From NCBI GenBank assembly GCA_003123965.1, contig NNSL01000391.1:1-6507 (forward strand): a DNA stretch of 6,507 nucleotides, read 5' to 3'. A model generated the notes under the pieces. That model ran no database searches. It was not told the DNA's origin and saw nothing but the letters and a program-made list of their open reading frames with translations. A program made the position numbers and the translations under genes. Origin of the DNA: Balneolaceae bacterium SMO_bin1 (GTDB lineage Bacteria; Bacteroidota; Rhodothermia; Balneolales; Balneolaceae). Below are positions 6,168 through 6,507 of the stretch, piece after piece; position 1 is the stretch's first letter, and the number at the start of each line of letters is the position of its first letter.

Positions 6168-6507
6168 TTAGGCTTCGATGAATTCAATAGTGCCATCTTC
6201 GTCAACGCTAAAAAAATGACCGGACGGTACCGGTTCCCAATCCTGCACTTCGCTGTTCAGGCGTTCTGAAACAATAAGCACGGCTGAATTGGACGCTTCA
6301 TCCGATTCATCTTTGCGCAGTACGTATTTGTTATTGCGGCATTCGAAACGCTGACCACGAGCATAATAGAGTGATAATGGTTCTTTGCCTTCACCCAGCA
6401 CCAGTCGCGATCCCCACCATCCTTTCCCCGTCAGTGAGTACCAGGTTTAATCGCGTTGCTTCTTCAAGCTCATAATCTCTGCGCAGGTTATTGATGTCAG
6501 TAACAGT
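6168..6507 (-). pseudogene. Class II glutamine amidotransferase-like gene, 3' part, frameshifted
   Basis: This resembles YafJ-type class II (Ntn-hydrolase) glutamine amidotransferases of unassigned substrate. Two frames together give a recognisable C-terminal part of about 112 residues. The upstream frame, open from the window edge, reads RLNLVLTDGERM, the family's typical strand. It then drifts into ATGAG and a TGA at 6391-6393. The downstream frame gives SRLVLGEGKEPLSLYYARGQ, then SAVLIVSERL and VPSGHFFSVDEDG, and ends at TAA (6168-6170). The frames join by removing one base around 6411-6420, most simply one C of CCCC at 6412-6415, restoring DGERMVGSRLVLG. In the downstream frame the first upstream stop is a TAA at 6447-6449. 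The catalytic N-terminal Cys2 region lies outside the window. The gene is either truly broken or carries a homopolymer sequencing error. The family call is moderate to good; the frameshift itself is read directly. Confidence 0.75.

Noticed and set aside
6168..6401. Stand-alone 77-residue protein from a GTG at 6401
   Set aside because: Family-like sequence continues upstream of the GTG (SRLV, then DGERM in the other frame), so this is the tail of a larger frameshifted gene.
6391..6425. Programmed ribosomal frameshift in the amidotransferase-like gene
   Set aside because: No slippery heptamer, stimulatory hairpin or internal Shine-Dalgarno is visible, and the family is not known for programmed frameshifting. 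An indel next to the CCCC run is simpler.
1..6507. CRISPR array, tRNA or rRNA genes, insertion sequence or prophage features
   Set aside because: No regularly spaced repeats, tRNA-like cloverleafs, transposase sequences or terminal repeats were seen on either strand. All gaps are under 300 bases and are described above.

Overview
The window looks like chromosomal housekeeping DNA from a Gram-negative bacterium of moderate G+C content, most likely the Balneolota/Rhodothermota/Bacteroidota side of the tree. This placement is an inference. It rests on the style of the proteins (large-insert signal peptidase I, OsmC, MscS, LepA), on most genes having A/T-rich leaders with no clear Shine-Dalgarno, and on one promoter candidate that fits the Bacteroidota TTTG/TAnnTTTG pattern. 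No species-level call is possible from reading alone.

Layout. (1) Bases 1-1473 (+) hold the 3' four-fifths of lepA (elongation factor 4); its start lies left of the window. (2) Bases 1613-2200 (+) encode a 195-residue secreted protein of unknown function. It is followed after 32 bases by (3) lepB, signal peptidase I, 2233-3303 (+), which has a TTG start and a strong ribosome binding site. (4) rlmN, the radical-SAM 23S rRNA/tRNA adenine-C2 methyltransferase, lies on the minus strand (3305-4408) and converges on lepB with a single base between the two stop codons. (5) An OsmC-family peroxide-resistance protein lies on the minus strand (4544-4969) and has its own intrinsic terminator. (6) A 204-base divergent control region separates osmC from (7) mscS, a small-conductance mechanosensitive channel (5174-6103, +). 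(8) A long hairpin separates mscS from (9) the 3' part of a class II glutamine amidotransferase-like gene on the minus strand (6168-6507). That gene is interrupted by a +1 frameshift near 6411-6420 and runs out of the window.

How the genes relate. lepA, the secreted protein and lepB are co-directional and recall the lepA-lepB neighbourhood of proteobacteria, here with an exported protein inserted. RlmN and LepA both act on the translation machinery. OsmC and MscS are both stress proteins (hydroperoxide and hypo-osmotic stress) and share one divergent intergenic region, so coordinated control is possible but not shown.

No new multi-gene system is evident. The points most worth a second look are the frameshifted amidotransferase, the unrecognised secreted protein between lepA and lepB, and the osmC/mscS divergent control region with a near-palindrome next to a promoter candidate.
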